Of a DNA stretch of 7,669 bases, positions 1 to 6,310 are shown piece after piece. Source of the stretch: Sulfurimonas sp. GTDB taxonomy: Bacteria > Campylobacterota > Campylobacteria > Campylobacterales > Sulfurimonadaceae. Both the position numbers and the translations under genes were made by a program. The notes below the pieces were generated by a model. The model worked only from the letters and a program-made list of their open reading frames with translations. It was not told the DNA's origin and did no database searches. The DNA lies in contig JAMORZ010000130.1 in NCBI GenBank assembly GCA_027063295.1, positions 1 through 7,669 of the forward strand. Reading direction: 5' to 3'. Each line of letters starts with the position of its first letter. Within the stretch, counting starts at the first letter, position 1.

Positions 1-2
1 CT

Positions 3-443
3 GATTGCTCCCCTGTTATACTCTTTGATAAAAAAAAGAGAGTTATTGCAGCTGTACATGCTGGTCGTGCTGGTGCTTTTAGTAATATCTTGCAAAACAC
101 CATCAACACATTTATGCACCATTTTCACTCACAACCACAAGATATAGAAGTACATATTGGAGCAGCTATTGGGGTGTGTTGTTATGAGGTGGGAGAGGAG
201 ATATACAAAGAGGCACAAACACTCCAGCTCGAATATGCCATAGAAAAAAGGGAGCAAAAGTACTTTTTGGATATAGCAAAAATCTTACAAACGCAACTCT
301 CAAACGCAGGAGTAGCACAAAAAAATATCACCCAAGAGAGTTGTTGCACATGTTGCAATACAGATACATTTTACTCCTACAGAGCATCACAAAAAACAGG
401 AAGGTTTTGTGGGGTGGTTTGGATAGAGACAAAAGAATTTTGA
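3..443 (+). CDS. pgeF: Peptidoglycan editing factor / polyphenol oxidase family protein (YfiH/PgeF), 3' part only
   Basis: The frame is open from the first complete codon of the window to TGA at 441-443, giving 146 residues. The family is usually about 230-250 residues, so roughly the first 90-100 lie outside. Visible hallmarks are a DC pair at codons 1-2, VHAG at codons 18-21, GAAIGVCCYEVGEE in the middle and FYSYR...TGR...VVWI at the end. The Cys (6-8) and His (57-59) are 17 residues apart, as expected for two of the three metal ligands; the first ligand His is outside. In E. coli this family removes wrongly incorporated L-serine from UDP-MurNAc precursors, and relatives act on purine nucleosides and phenolics. 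Which activity applies here is inference. The usual Trp after HAG is absent (HAGRAG). A TTG at 90 could look like a start, but the family match continues upstream of it. The gene converges on the dxs operon. Confidence 0.88.
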   Translation, partial: DCSPVILFDKKKRVIAAVHAGRAGAFSNILQNTINTFMHHFHSQPQDIEVHIGAAIGVCCYEVGEEIYKEAQTLQLEYAIEKREQKYFLDIAKILQTQLSNAGVAQKNITQESCCTCCNTDTFYSYRASQKTGRFCGVVWIETKEF

Positions 444-449
444 TATAAT
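444..449 (+). promoter_or_regulatory. -10 promoter box of the toxin-antitoxin remnant
   Basis: A perfect TATAAT lies directly after the pgeF stop codon, preceded by a T-rich stretch and TG (TTTTGA). No good -35 box is seen at normal spacing; the closest is a TTGGAT about 19 bases upstream. Campylobacterota sigma-70 promoters commonly rely on the -10 region with little -35 conservation, so this is a plausible start for the short cassette that follows. The call rests on sequence resemblance only. Confidence 0.45.
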
Positions 450-470
450 TAAACACTTAGAAAATGAAGG

Positions 471-476
471 AAGGAG
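471..476 (+). promoter_or_regulatory. Shine-Dalgarno of the antitoxin remnant
   Basis: AAGGAG sits five bases before the ATG at 482. It is the strongest ribosome binding site at this end of the window. It fixes the antitoxin start and shows that translation initiation of the cassette has not yet decayed. Confidence 0.7.
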
Positions 477-481
477 TTAAA

Positions 482-696
482 ATGCAAATTGCAGTAAATT
501 TTCAAGATAAAACGATAGCACAAAAAGTTTTATGGATGTTAGAGCATTTTAAAAGTGATGGTGTTGAAGTGATTAAACTTGATAGCTCTGATGATACGGT
601 GATTGATCTTTTTAAAGATGGACTCAATGAGATATAACTTGTTGAGCAAGGTAAATTAAAATCAAGACCAGTTCAAGATTTTTAGATGAATTATAA
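482..696 (+). pseudogene. Broken antitoxin gene of a RelBE/ParDE-like type II toxin-antitoxin pair
   Basis: From the ATG at 482 the frame reads MQIAVNFQDKTIAQKV and so on for 51 codons to TAA at 635-637. It then continues in the same frame as LVEQGKLKSRPVQDF to TAG at 683-685. The part after the stop resembles the usual C-terminal end of short antitoxins encoded before RelE/ParE-type toxins (a LxExGKLKxRPxxDF pattern), so TAA most likely replaced a Lys codon (AAA). If one T were added to the T-run at 679-683, the end would become DFLDEL followed by TAA at 694-696. That gives a 71-residue antitoxin overlapping the toxin start by 11 bases, a normal arrangement for such pairs. The gene therefore seems to carry a nonsense change and a one-base deletion. 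A truncated 51-residue peptide could still be made. The family call is by remembered pattern, not by search. Confidence 0.62.
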
Positions 697-841
697 AATA
701 AACACCCTTCCTCGATTTGAAAAAGATGTAAAACAACTCAAAAAAAAATTTCCAAAAATAAAAAGAGACTTAATTAATCTCACCTCCAAACTCTCATCCA
801 ATCCAGAGATGAGTATCAGTTTAGGTAAAAATATATTCTAA
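686..841 (+). pseudogene. Truncated RelE/ParE-like toxin gene
   Basis: The ATG at 686 directly follows the antitoxin frame. The protein begins MNYKINTLPRFEKDVKQL, continues with a KKFPKIKRDL stretch, and reaches LSSNPEMSISLGKNIF before TAA at 839-841, giving 51 residues. The order of a short N-terminal strand, FEKDVKxLxKK, FPxIKxDL, and NP...LGxN is typical of the first half of RelE/ParE/YafQ-like toxins of about 85-95 residues. In intact members LGxN is followed by a KIR-type strand and the beta-sheet carrying the catalytic or binding residues. All of that is missing, so the product should be inactive as an mRNA interferase or gyrase poison. There is no clear Shine-Dalgarno, and translation probably depended on coupling to the antitoxin. 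A run of nine A at 740-748 lies inside but does not break the frame. Confidence 0.62.
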
Positions 842-917
842 AACGCAACAAGATACCATATTGACTGAAAAATTAAAACAAATAGTCCAAGAAGAGATCA
901 CTCTCAAAAAGCTTTAA
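825..917 (+). pseudogene. Unidentified open tail after the toxin fragment
   Basis: In the frame one base behind the toxin frame, codons from about 825 stay open to TAA at 915-917. They read KTQQDTILTEKL then KQIVQEEITLKKL. The composition is a charged amphipathic helix, looks protein-like, and resembles the C-terminus of some gene. It does not match the missing half of a RelE/ParE toxin, and there is no ATG start. The likeliest reading is the 3' remnant of another gene joined to the toxin fragment by a deletion. It may instead be a chance frame, since only about 30 codons are involved. Its stop overlaps the last bases of dxs, which runs the other way. I do not recognise a family. Confidence 0.3.
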
Positions 918-929
918 ATAAGCTCTTTT
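906..929. terminator. Weak bidirectional hairpin at the dxs 3' end
   Basis: AAAAGCTT, loop TAAAT, AAGCTCTTTT can fold into a nine-pair A/T-rich stem with one bulged base. On the minus strand it is followed by a short T-run, which is largely part of the stem. It overlaps the dxs stop codon and lies where the dxs operon meets the plus-strand remnant. Stability looks low, so termination is only possible, not shown. Confidence 0.25.
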
Positions 930-2734
930 ACCCTTTTAGCAAGTTGCTCTGGCAAGAGTCCTAGTGATTCTTCTACTAGTTTTGTATTACCATGAGTGAT
1001 GAAGCTATCTTCATATTCAAAGCTCTTAAGCATCACATCTGTTATCTGCTCATCTGCTAAAAACTCCAAGATGGCACTTCCCACTCCACCCATCTTGGAA
1101 CTGTCTGAAAATACAAACCATTTTTTATGTTTTTGTGCAAGTGTGCGAAGCATCTCAACATCAAGCGGCTTAACAAAACGCAGATCAAGCAGTGCAACAT
1201 CTTGCTCTAGCTCTTTTGCCGTTGCATAAGCTCGACCCACACCATTGCCGTAGCCGATGAATAACACATCACCTTCACTTGAGCGAAGCAGTTGTGATTT
1301 TGCAAGTACAAACGGCTGAGACTCTGGCAGGTCACACTCAAAAAAGCTTCCACGTGGATAGCGAAGTGAACATGGGTGGTCATACTCTGCAGCAAATCCC
1401 ATTGCCTGATGGAAACTCTTCTCATCACGTGGAGCAAAGAGTGTCATATTTGGTACAGCTCTCAAAAAGCTGATATCAAAAACACCCTGGTGCGTTTCAC
1501 CATCTTCTCCTACTATCCCAGCACGATCAAGTGCAAAAACAACAGGTAGATCCATCAGACAGGTATCGTGGATCACCTGATCATATCCACGTTGTAAAAA
1601 GGTGGAGTAGATGGTACAAAACGGTTTGAAGCCCTCTTTTGCAAGTGCTGCCATAGAGGTGACTGCATGTTGTTCAGCTATCGCTACATCCCAAAATCTT
1701 TGAGGAAACTTCTCCATCAAAGCACTCAGTCCTGTTCCACTTGGCATCGCTGCTGTTGCACCTACAATTTTTTCATCTTTATCAGCAAGGTGCATCAGTG
1801 CTTCTGTGTAGATCTGTGTTGCTGATTTTGCAGAAGATTTTTTGAGTGAATGTCCATCACTAAGCTCAAAAGGACCAACACCGTGCCACTTCTCCTCTTT
1901 ACCCTCTGCTATCTCATACCCTTTGCCTTTGATAGTTTGGGCATGGATTATCACAGGTTTACCCATCTCTTTGGCTGTTGTAAAGATATCTATGAGTTGT
2001 TCGAGATTATGCCCATCTACAGGACCTATATAGTTGATACCCATCTCCTCAAACATCATCCCAGGTGTGATAAGTTTGAGAGATTCTTCCATCCGTTTTG
2101 CGATATAGTGTGCACCCTCTCCAAAGTTATCTACAAATGACTCTGTTGTTTTTTTAAAACGTTGGTAAAAAGGGCTTGCCATCGCAGATGAGAGCATTCG
2201 TGAAAGTGCTCCAATAGGTTTTGCAATACTCATCTCGTTATCATTTAAGATGATCACCATTGGGTATTTTCTATCTCCAAGCTCATTGAGTGCTTCATAC
2301 ACCATACCAGCTGTCATACTTCCATCACCTATCATCACAACAGGTATGCGAGAGTTTTGCTCACCTTTTAAAGCTATCGCTTTTGCTGCTCCTACACCAA
2401 GAGATATGGAAGTAGAGCTATGCCCTGCTACAAAATAGTCATCCTCGCTCTCACTTGGTTTTGTGTAGCCACATAGACCATCAAACTGACGAAGAGTATC
2501 AAACTCCTCCCATCTATCTGTTAAAAGTTTATGTGCATAAGATTGGTGGCTCACATCAAAGATAAATGGATCTTTTTTACTATCAAACACTTTGTGCATT
2601 GCGACAATTAGCTCTGTTGCACCAAGTGTTGAACTTAAATGCCCACCATTTTTACTTACAACATCTAAAATCTTCTCTCTAATCTCTTTGCAAAGTTGGT
2701 CCAACTCTTGAATCGATTTGTTTTTAATATTCAT
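914..2734 (-). CDS. dxs: 1-deoxy-D-xylulose-5-phosphate synthase
   Basis: The enzyme condenses pyruvate with glyceraldehyde 3-phosphate, losing CO2, to give DXP. This is the first step of the non-mevalonate isoprenoid pathway and also feeds thiamine and pyridoxal synthesis. The 606 residues compare with 620 in E. coli. The N-terminal domain has GHLSSTLG (His32) and the thiamine-diphosphate/Mg motif GDGSMTAG at 136-143, with Asn166 in NDNEMSI. The pyrimidine-binding domain has the catalytic Glu354 in AEQHA, DRAG at 403-406 and GEDGETHQG at 409-417. The RYPRG signature at 458-462 binds substrate phosphate. The C-terminal transketolase domain is complete. The ATG lies six bases after the fliH stop with only a weak Shine-Dalgarno, so translation probably depends on ribosomes arriving from fliH. 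It is the last gene of the operon. Nothing is missing. Confidence 0.97.
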   Translation of the reverse strand: MNIKNKSIQELDQLCKEIREKILDVVSKNGGHLSSTLGATELIVAMHKVFDSKKDPFIFDVSHQSYAHKLLTDRWEEFDTLRQFDGLCGYTKPSESEDDYFVAGHSSTSISLGVGAAKAIALKGEQNSRIPVVMIGDGSMTAGMVYEALNELGDRKYPMVIILNDNEMSIAKPIGALSRMLSSAMASPFYQRFKKTTESFVDNFGEGAHYIAKRMEESLKLITPGMMFEEMGINYIGPVDGHNLEQLIDIFTTAKEMGKPVIIHAQTIKGKGYEIAEGKEEKWHGVGPFELSDGHSLKKSSAKSATQIYTEALMHLADKDEKIVGATAAMPSGTGLSALMEKFPQRFWDVAIAEQHAVTSMAALAKEGFKPFCTIYSTFLQRGYDQVIHDTCLMDLPVVFALDRAGIVGEDGETHQGVFDISFLRAVPNMTLFAPRDEKSFHQAMGFAAEYDHPCSLRYPRGSFFECDLPESQPFVLAKSQLLRSSEGDVLFIGYGNGVGRAYATAKELEQDVALLDLRFVKPLDVEMLRTLAQKHKKWFVFSDSSKMGGVGSAILEFLADEQITDVMLKSFEYEDSFITHGNTKLVEESLGLLPEQLAKRVKELI

Positions 2735-2740
2735 ATATTT

Positions 2741-3538
2741 TTACTCACTTAGTGCTGCGCGTTTGACACGCTCAAATCTTTTTGATATCTCTGCATCTAT
2801 ATTTCCAGCATCACTGATCACTACCACTCCACCAGGGCTGATAGCACTATCAGACAACACCTCAACATGCTCTAATGTTCCTACTGCTTCAGAAACTCTA
2901 CCATGATCTTTTGGATTCACTTTAAGTCGTATTTTAGAAGCACTTTGCAGATCTTTAATTAACTCTTCACTTAAAAGTGTTGCTACTTCAGAAGATGCAC
3001 TACTTAGCTCAACTTTTATCACCTCTTTAGAGATATCCAATGCAGCATGAACCAGTTCTTGTTTTATCCCCTCAAGAGCACTTTGAAACTCTTGAGCACT
3101 TGCATCAAGTTTTTTCACTGAAGATGCACACAACTCTATCGCTTCACTAATGCCAACTTCACCATCTTCAATAGCTTTAGCTCGTCCAGCTTCCATACCT
3201 TCTGCAAAAGCTTGCTCTTTTGCTTTTTGAAGTTCTTGTTTAAACTCCTCCTCTTTTGCCTCAAGCTTCATCTGAAGTTTGATAAAGTTCGAGCTCATCT
3301 CATCTGTCTTTTTCATTAAAGATTCGATCAGAGATTCTTTTGAGGAGTTACTTAAACTACTTGAGTCGATCTCTTCAGCATTTTGCACAGGGGTAGGCTC
3401 TACTCTTTGATGCTGCGTTTGAGTTTGAGAGGAGGATTCTTCCTTTCCCTCATCACTTGACCCCAGTGCAATCACTTTAAAGTTGTATTTATTGACACTG
3501 TGTTCATTTACAAACATATTTGGAATAACTGTTGCCAT
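2741..3538 (-). CDS. fliH: Flagellar assembly protein FliH, export ATPase regulator
   Basis: FliH binds and restrains the flagellar type III export ATPase FliI and links it to the C ring and export gate on the cytoplasmic side of the basal body. The 265-residue protein has the expected three parts. A low-complexity, Ser/Gln-rich N-terminal region covers about 25-70. A long charged helix, probably coiled coil, covers about 70-125 and includes a short GxxxG element (Gly114, Gly118). The C-terminal FliI-binding domain covers about 130-265, with DISKEVIKVEL near 168-178 and the well conserved SPGGVVVISDAGNIDAEI at 234-251. The start is ATG in a TAATG one-base overlap with the fliG stop, about ten bases after a strong GAGGAGA. 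FliH diverges fast, so the assignment also leans on its position between fliG and dxs, as in other Campylobacterota. Confidence 0.92.
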   Translation of the reverse strand: MATVIPNMFVNEHSVNKYNFKVIALGSSDEGKEESSSQTQTQHQRVEPTPVQNAEEIDSSSLSNSSKESLIESLMKKTDEMSSNFIKLQMKLEAKEEEFKQELQKAKEQAFAEGMEAGRAKAIEDGEVGISEAIELCASSVKKLDASAQEFQSALEGIKQELVHAALDISKEVIKVELSSASSEVATLLSEELIKDLQSASKIRLKVNPKDHGRVSEAVGTLEHVEVLSDSAISPGGVVVISDAGNIDAEISKRFERVKRAALSE

Positions 3539-4566
3539 TATTCAACCATCTCCTCAGTTGATCCCATCTGAATAGTTCCAGCTTCAGCAAGTTGATTCAC
3601 AACCTCAACAATTTTTCTCTGAGCTGCTTCAACATCTTTCATCTTCACTGCACCCAGGAACTGCATCTCCTCTTCAAAGGCTTCACGAGCACGTTCACTC
3701 ATTGCCGAGAAGAACTTCTCTTTAAGCTCTTCAGGGGATGATTTGAGTGCTAGCATAAGATCCCCTTTATCTACTGTTTTAAGAATCTCTGTTATAGCAT
3801 TTTTATCAAGCTGTACCATATCTTCAAAAGTAAACATCATCTCTTTAATCATACCTGCAAGCTCTTCATCAACCTGCTCAATAGTTGCAAGTGTCGCTTT
3901 GGCAGATTTTGCACCAAGACGGTTGAAAATATCTGCAACGGCACGTGTACCACCAACTTCCACCTTGTAAGATGCGAGTGATTCTAATTTTGACTCCAGC
4001 ACAGCAGAAACACGCTTGATAACTGAAGGTGAGATATCTCCAAGTTTTGCCATACGCATCGCCACTTCACTTCTTAGATCATCAGGAAAGTATTGAAGAG
4101 TATCGGCAGCTTCTGTTGCATCCATATGAGCTAAGATCAGCGCAATGGTTTGTGGATGTTCATTGACAATAAAGTCTGAGAGTTGCTGTGGCTTGATCTT
4201 GCTAAGGTATGCAAAGTTTTGTGTATTTTGCATAGATTTAGAGAGTTTATCAAGCACTTTTTTCGCTTCTTCACTTCCAAGAGTTCTGTAAAGTAGCTCA
4301 CGTGCATACTCCATACCTCCAGAAGTAAGATACTGTCCTGATTGAAAGATAGCATGAAACTCTTCAAGTACTGCTGTTGCGACACCCCTGTCAATAGTAT
4401 TATGTGATGCAATAAATTTTGAAACTTCTGTAATAGCTTCTACATTCATATTTGCAAATATTGCTGCTGTTGCTTCTTCACCAAGCTGAAGCAAAAGTAT
4501 AGCAATCTTTTCAGCCATGCTCATCTCATCAAATATTGCCTGTTGCTGTTGTGTCATATTTGCCAT
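3538..4566 (-). CDS. fliG: Flagellar motor switch protein FliG
   Basis: FliG is the rotor protein of the C ring. Its N-terminus sits on FliF, its middle binds FliM, and its C-terminal domain meets the stator MotA/MotB to produce torque. The 342 residues match the family. Visible marks are AEKIAILLLQLGEE at 18-31, the EHPQ motif at 136-139 followed by TIALILAHM, the Gly-Gly hinge at 205-206 (GGTRAVADIFNRLG), and MFTFEDM at 244-250. Aligned by eye with E. coli, the charged torque-helix residues are kept as Lys275, Arg292, Glu299, Glu300 and Lys308 (E. coli K264, R281, D288, D289, R297). Charge is preserved with two conservative Asp-to-Glu changes and one Arg-to-Lys change. The ATG lies 11 bases after the fliF stop, and its GGAG overlaps that stop (TAGGAG). 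It overlaps fliH by one base of start and stop. Confidence 0.97.
   Translation of the reverse strand: MANMTQQQQAIFDEMSMAEKIAILLLQLGEEATAAIFANMNVEAITEVSKFIASHNTIDRGVATAVLEEFHAIFQSGQYLTSGGMEYARELLYRTLGSEEAKKVLDKLSKSMQNTQNFAYLSKIKPQQLSDFIVNEHPQTIALILAHMDATEAADTLQYFPDDLRSEVAMRMAKLGDISPSVIKRVSAVLESKLESLASYKVEVGGTRAVADIFNRLGAKSAKATLATIEQVDEELAGMIKEMMFTFEDMVQLDKNAITEILKTVDKGDLMLALKSSPEELKEKFFSAMSERAREAFEEEMQFLGAVKMKDVEAAQRKIVEVVNQLAEAGTIQMGSTEEMVE
3549..3555 (-). promoter_or_regulatory. Shine-Dalgarno of fliH inside the fliG 3' end
   Basis: The minus strand reads GAGGAGA ten bases before the fliH ATG. It lies within the last codons of fliG and supports the TAATG overlap start and translational coupling of the two flagellar genes. 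Confidence 0.6.
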
Positions 4567-4577
4567 ACCATCTTCTC

Positions 4578-6299
4578 CTACTTCGTTTGTGCACCTGCAC
4601 CTGTTGCTGGAGTTCCAGCTTCCTCTGAGAGCAATGCTTGAAGTAACGATGCGATCTCTTCTGGATTATCCTCAGCCATTGTACGAACTTTATCAAGGAT
4701 AACCTCGTATTTAAGTTCATCTTCGTTAAACCCTTGCCCAACACCAAGCTGATCTTCCACTTTTTTGCGCATCTGCTGTACTTTTTCAACAAGATCTTCA
4801 TCTTCATCATCTTCAAGATCAAGTACAGGGCGCTCAAGCTCCTCTTCCTCTTTAGATACTTCAAGCATCTTATCTGCAAATGGTGTAATAACTTTTTTGT
4901 ACACAATAAAGAGCAGTAAGAGTACAAAGATATACTTAAAGAGTCCAGAGAATGGTGCAAGATAAGTTTCACTAAATGCTATTGCCTGTGTTACACCATC
5001 TGGTCCAGCTTCTTTAACATCTCTTTGAAATTGAAGATTTTGCACACTTATCTGATCTCCACGAGCAGGGTCAATACCTATAGAACGCTCTACAATAGAC
5101 TCTATCGCCTTAAGATCTGCTTCATCTAATGGTACATACTCCATATCATCTGTTGCTTCACCATTTTCATCTAATTTATGCTTATACTTTCCATCCACTA
5201 CTACTGCTGCAGTGATACGTTTTATACGAGCAAACTGAGACTTTTTGTGACTTGTAGTTTTACTTACTTCATAGTTTGTTGTTGATGTACTTTTTTCACG
5301 TTTTTGTGTTGTTTTATTAGACTGAAGCCCTTGTACTGGCCCTATATTACTAACTGTTCCAGGTACTCCACCCACAACATCAGGTGATGAGCCTTCACTC
5401 TTCTCTTCGCTTACCTGTTCACTTCTTACAACATTTTCTGGATCAAACTTCTCACTTGTAGAATCTTCAATAGAAAAATCATACTCTATTGTTACCTGAG
5501 CTACAACTTTGTTTCTTCCACCAACATAAGGAGAAAGCATCTCTATGATCTTATTTTGACGCTTTTTCTCCTCTTTTGTTTTAAATTTTTGCTGCACCGC
5601 AGAGAGTTCGCTAAGTTGCACCATCTCATCTTCATCACCAAGAGTTTCTCCATCTGAGTTGATAAGCATAACATCTGCTGGGTTCATTTTAGAAACTGCA
5701 GCTGCAACAAGGTTTTTGATACCACGTATCTGTTTTGCAGAGAGTCTTCTACCATCTTTGAGTTGTACCATAACAGATGCTGTAGGATTTGCCTCTTTTG
5801 AAACAAAAAGTGACTCTTTTGGAAGTGCCAAAGATACAGAAGATGACTCTATGGGACTAAGTGCATTGATGGTACGAGAGAGCTCACCCTCTAAAGCACG
5901 AAGGTGTTTGATCTTCTGATCAAACGAAGTTGCACCAAACTCCTGTGTATCAAAAAGTTCAAAACCTACACCATTATCTTTTGGAATCCCAAGTGAAGCG
6001 ATATTGATACGCTCTTTGTAAACAACATTTTTTGGTACTTTGATAACATTGTTCTCTTCAAGTTTATACTCTATACCATCTTTTTCAAGCTGTGCTATCA
6101 CCTTTGCAGCATCTTCTGAGCTGAGTTTATCAAAAAGAACTTCATACCTACTTGGTGCAGATTTTGAAGCACTATAAACAACTAAAAAGATTAAAAAGGC
6201 AACAATCCCCACAATAGCAGCGGCAATAATCATCTTTTGCTGTTTGGTAAGCTTTGAGTATAAAACTACCAGCTGTGAAAAAAGTACCTTAAAATCCAT
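4578..6299 (-). CDS. fliF: Flagellar MS-ring protein FliF
   Basis: FliF forms the inner-membrane MS ring, the base on which rotor and export gate assemble. It has 573 residues, as usual for the family. A first membrane helix lies at about 23-44 (AAAIVGIVAFLIFLVV). YscJ/FliF ring-building domains span about 50-220, including LGIPKDNGVGFELFD and the RxxxALEGELSRTI segment. The third ring-building region, with its low-complexity Ser/Thr/Gly-rich insert (about 295-350), runs to about 425. A second membrane helix covers about 455-469. The cytoplasmic tail has an acidic patch (about 484-503) and ends with the FliG-binding segment VRTMAEDNPEEIASLLQALL at 538-557. The ATG lies 11 bases after the hisC stop, preceded by a GAGTAGG-type Shine-Dalgarno. 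The neighbouring fliG encodes its direct partner. Confidence 0.97.
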   Translation of the reverse strand: MDFKVLFSQLVVLYSKLTKQQKMIIAAAIVGIVAFLIFLVVYSASKSAPSRYEVLFDKLSSEDAAKVIAQLEKDGIEYKLEENNVIKVPKNVVYKERINIASLGIPKDNGVGFELFDTQEFGATSFDQKIKHLRALEGELSRTINALSPIESSSVSLALPKESLFVSKEANPTASVMVQLKDGRRLSAKQIRGIKNLVAAAVSKMNPADVMLINSDGETLGDEDEMVQLSELSAVQQKFKTKEEKKRQNKIIEMLSPYVGGRNKVVAQVTIEYDFSIEDSTSEKFDPENVVRSEQVSEEKSEGSSPDVVGGVPGTVSNIGPVQGLQSNKTTQKREKSTSTTNYEVSKTTSHKKSQFARIKRITAAVVVDGKYKHKLDENGEATDDMEYVPLDEADLKAIESIVERSIGIDPARGDQISVQNLQFQRDVKEAGPDGVTQAIAFSETYLAPFSGLFKYIFVLLLLFIVYKKVITPFADKMLEVSKEEEELERPVLDLEDDEDEDLVEKVQQMRKKVEDQLGVGQGFNEDELKYEVILDKVRTMAEDNPEEIASLLQALLSEEAGTPATGAGAQTK

Positions 6300-6310
6300 C
6301 TATACCTACT

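Noticed and set aside
345..359. Near-palindrome TTGCACATGTTGCAA that could look like an operator.
   Set aside because: It encodes part of the Cys-rich pgeF end, is not fully symmetric, and lies about 100 bases from the nearest promoter-like site.
605..618. Perfect inverted repeat ATCTTT-TT-AAAGAT.
   Set aside because: The loop is only two bases and there is no T-run after it; it falls within the antitoxin coding frame and is explained by A/T-rich codons.
635..685. Programmed readthrough or recoding of the antitoxin stop codon.
   Set aside because: There is no structured context or selenocysteine-type signal; the toxin is broken as well, so simple decay is the better explanation.
740..748. 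Run of nine A as a possible programmed frameshift site in the toxin frame.
   Set aside because: The frame continues with good toxin-like sequence on both sides, so no shift is needed there.
996..1229. Plus-strand open frames inside dxs (also near 1279-1473 and 1842-2140).
   Set aside because: They are antisense shadows of an intact, well conserved dxs, with biased composition and no ribosome sites.
4529..4972. A 147-codon open frame on the minus strand.
   Set aside because: It lies in another frame of the fliF 3' end and fliG start; its Leu/Lys/Ser-rich translation has no family character, while fliF is clearly the coding frame.
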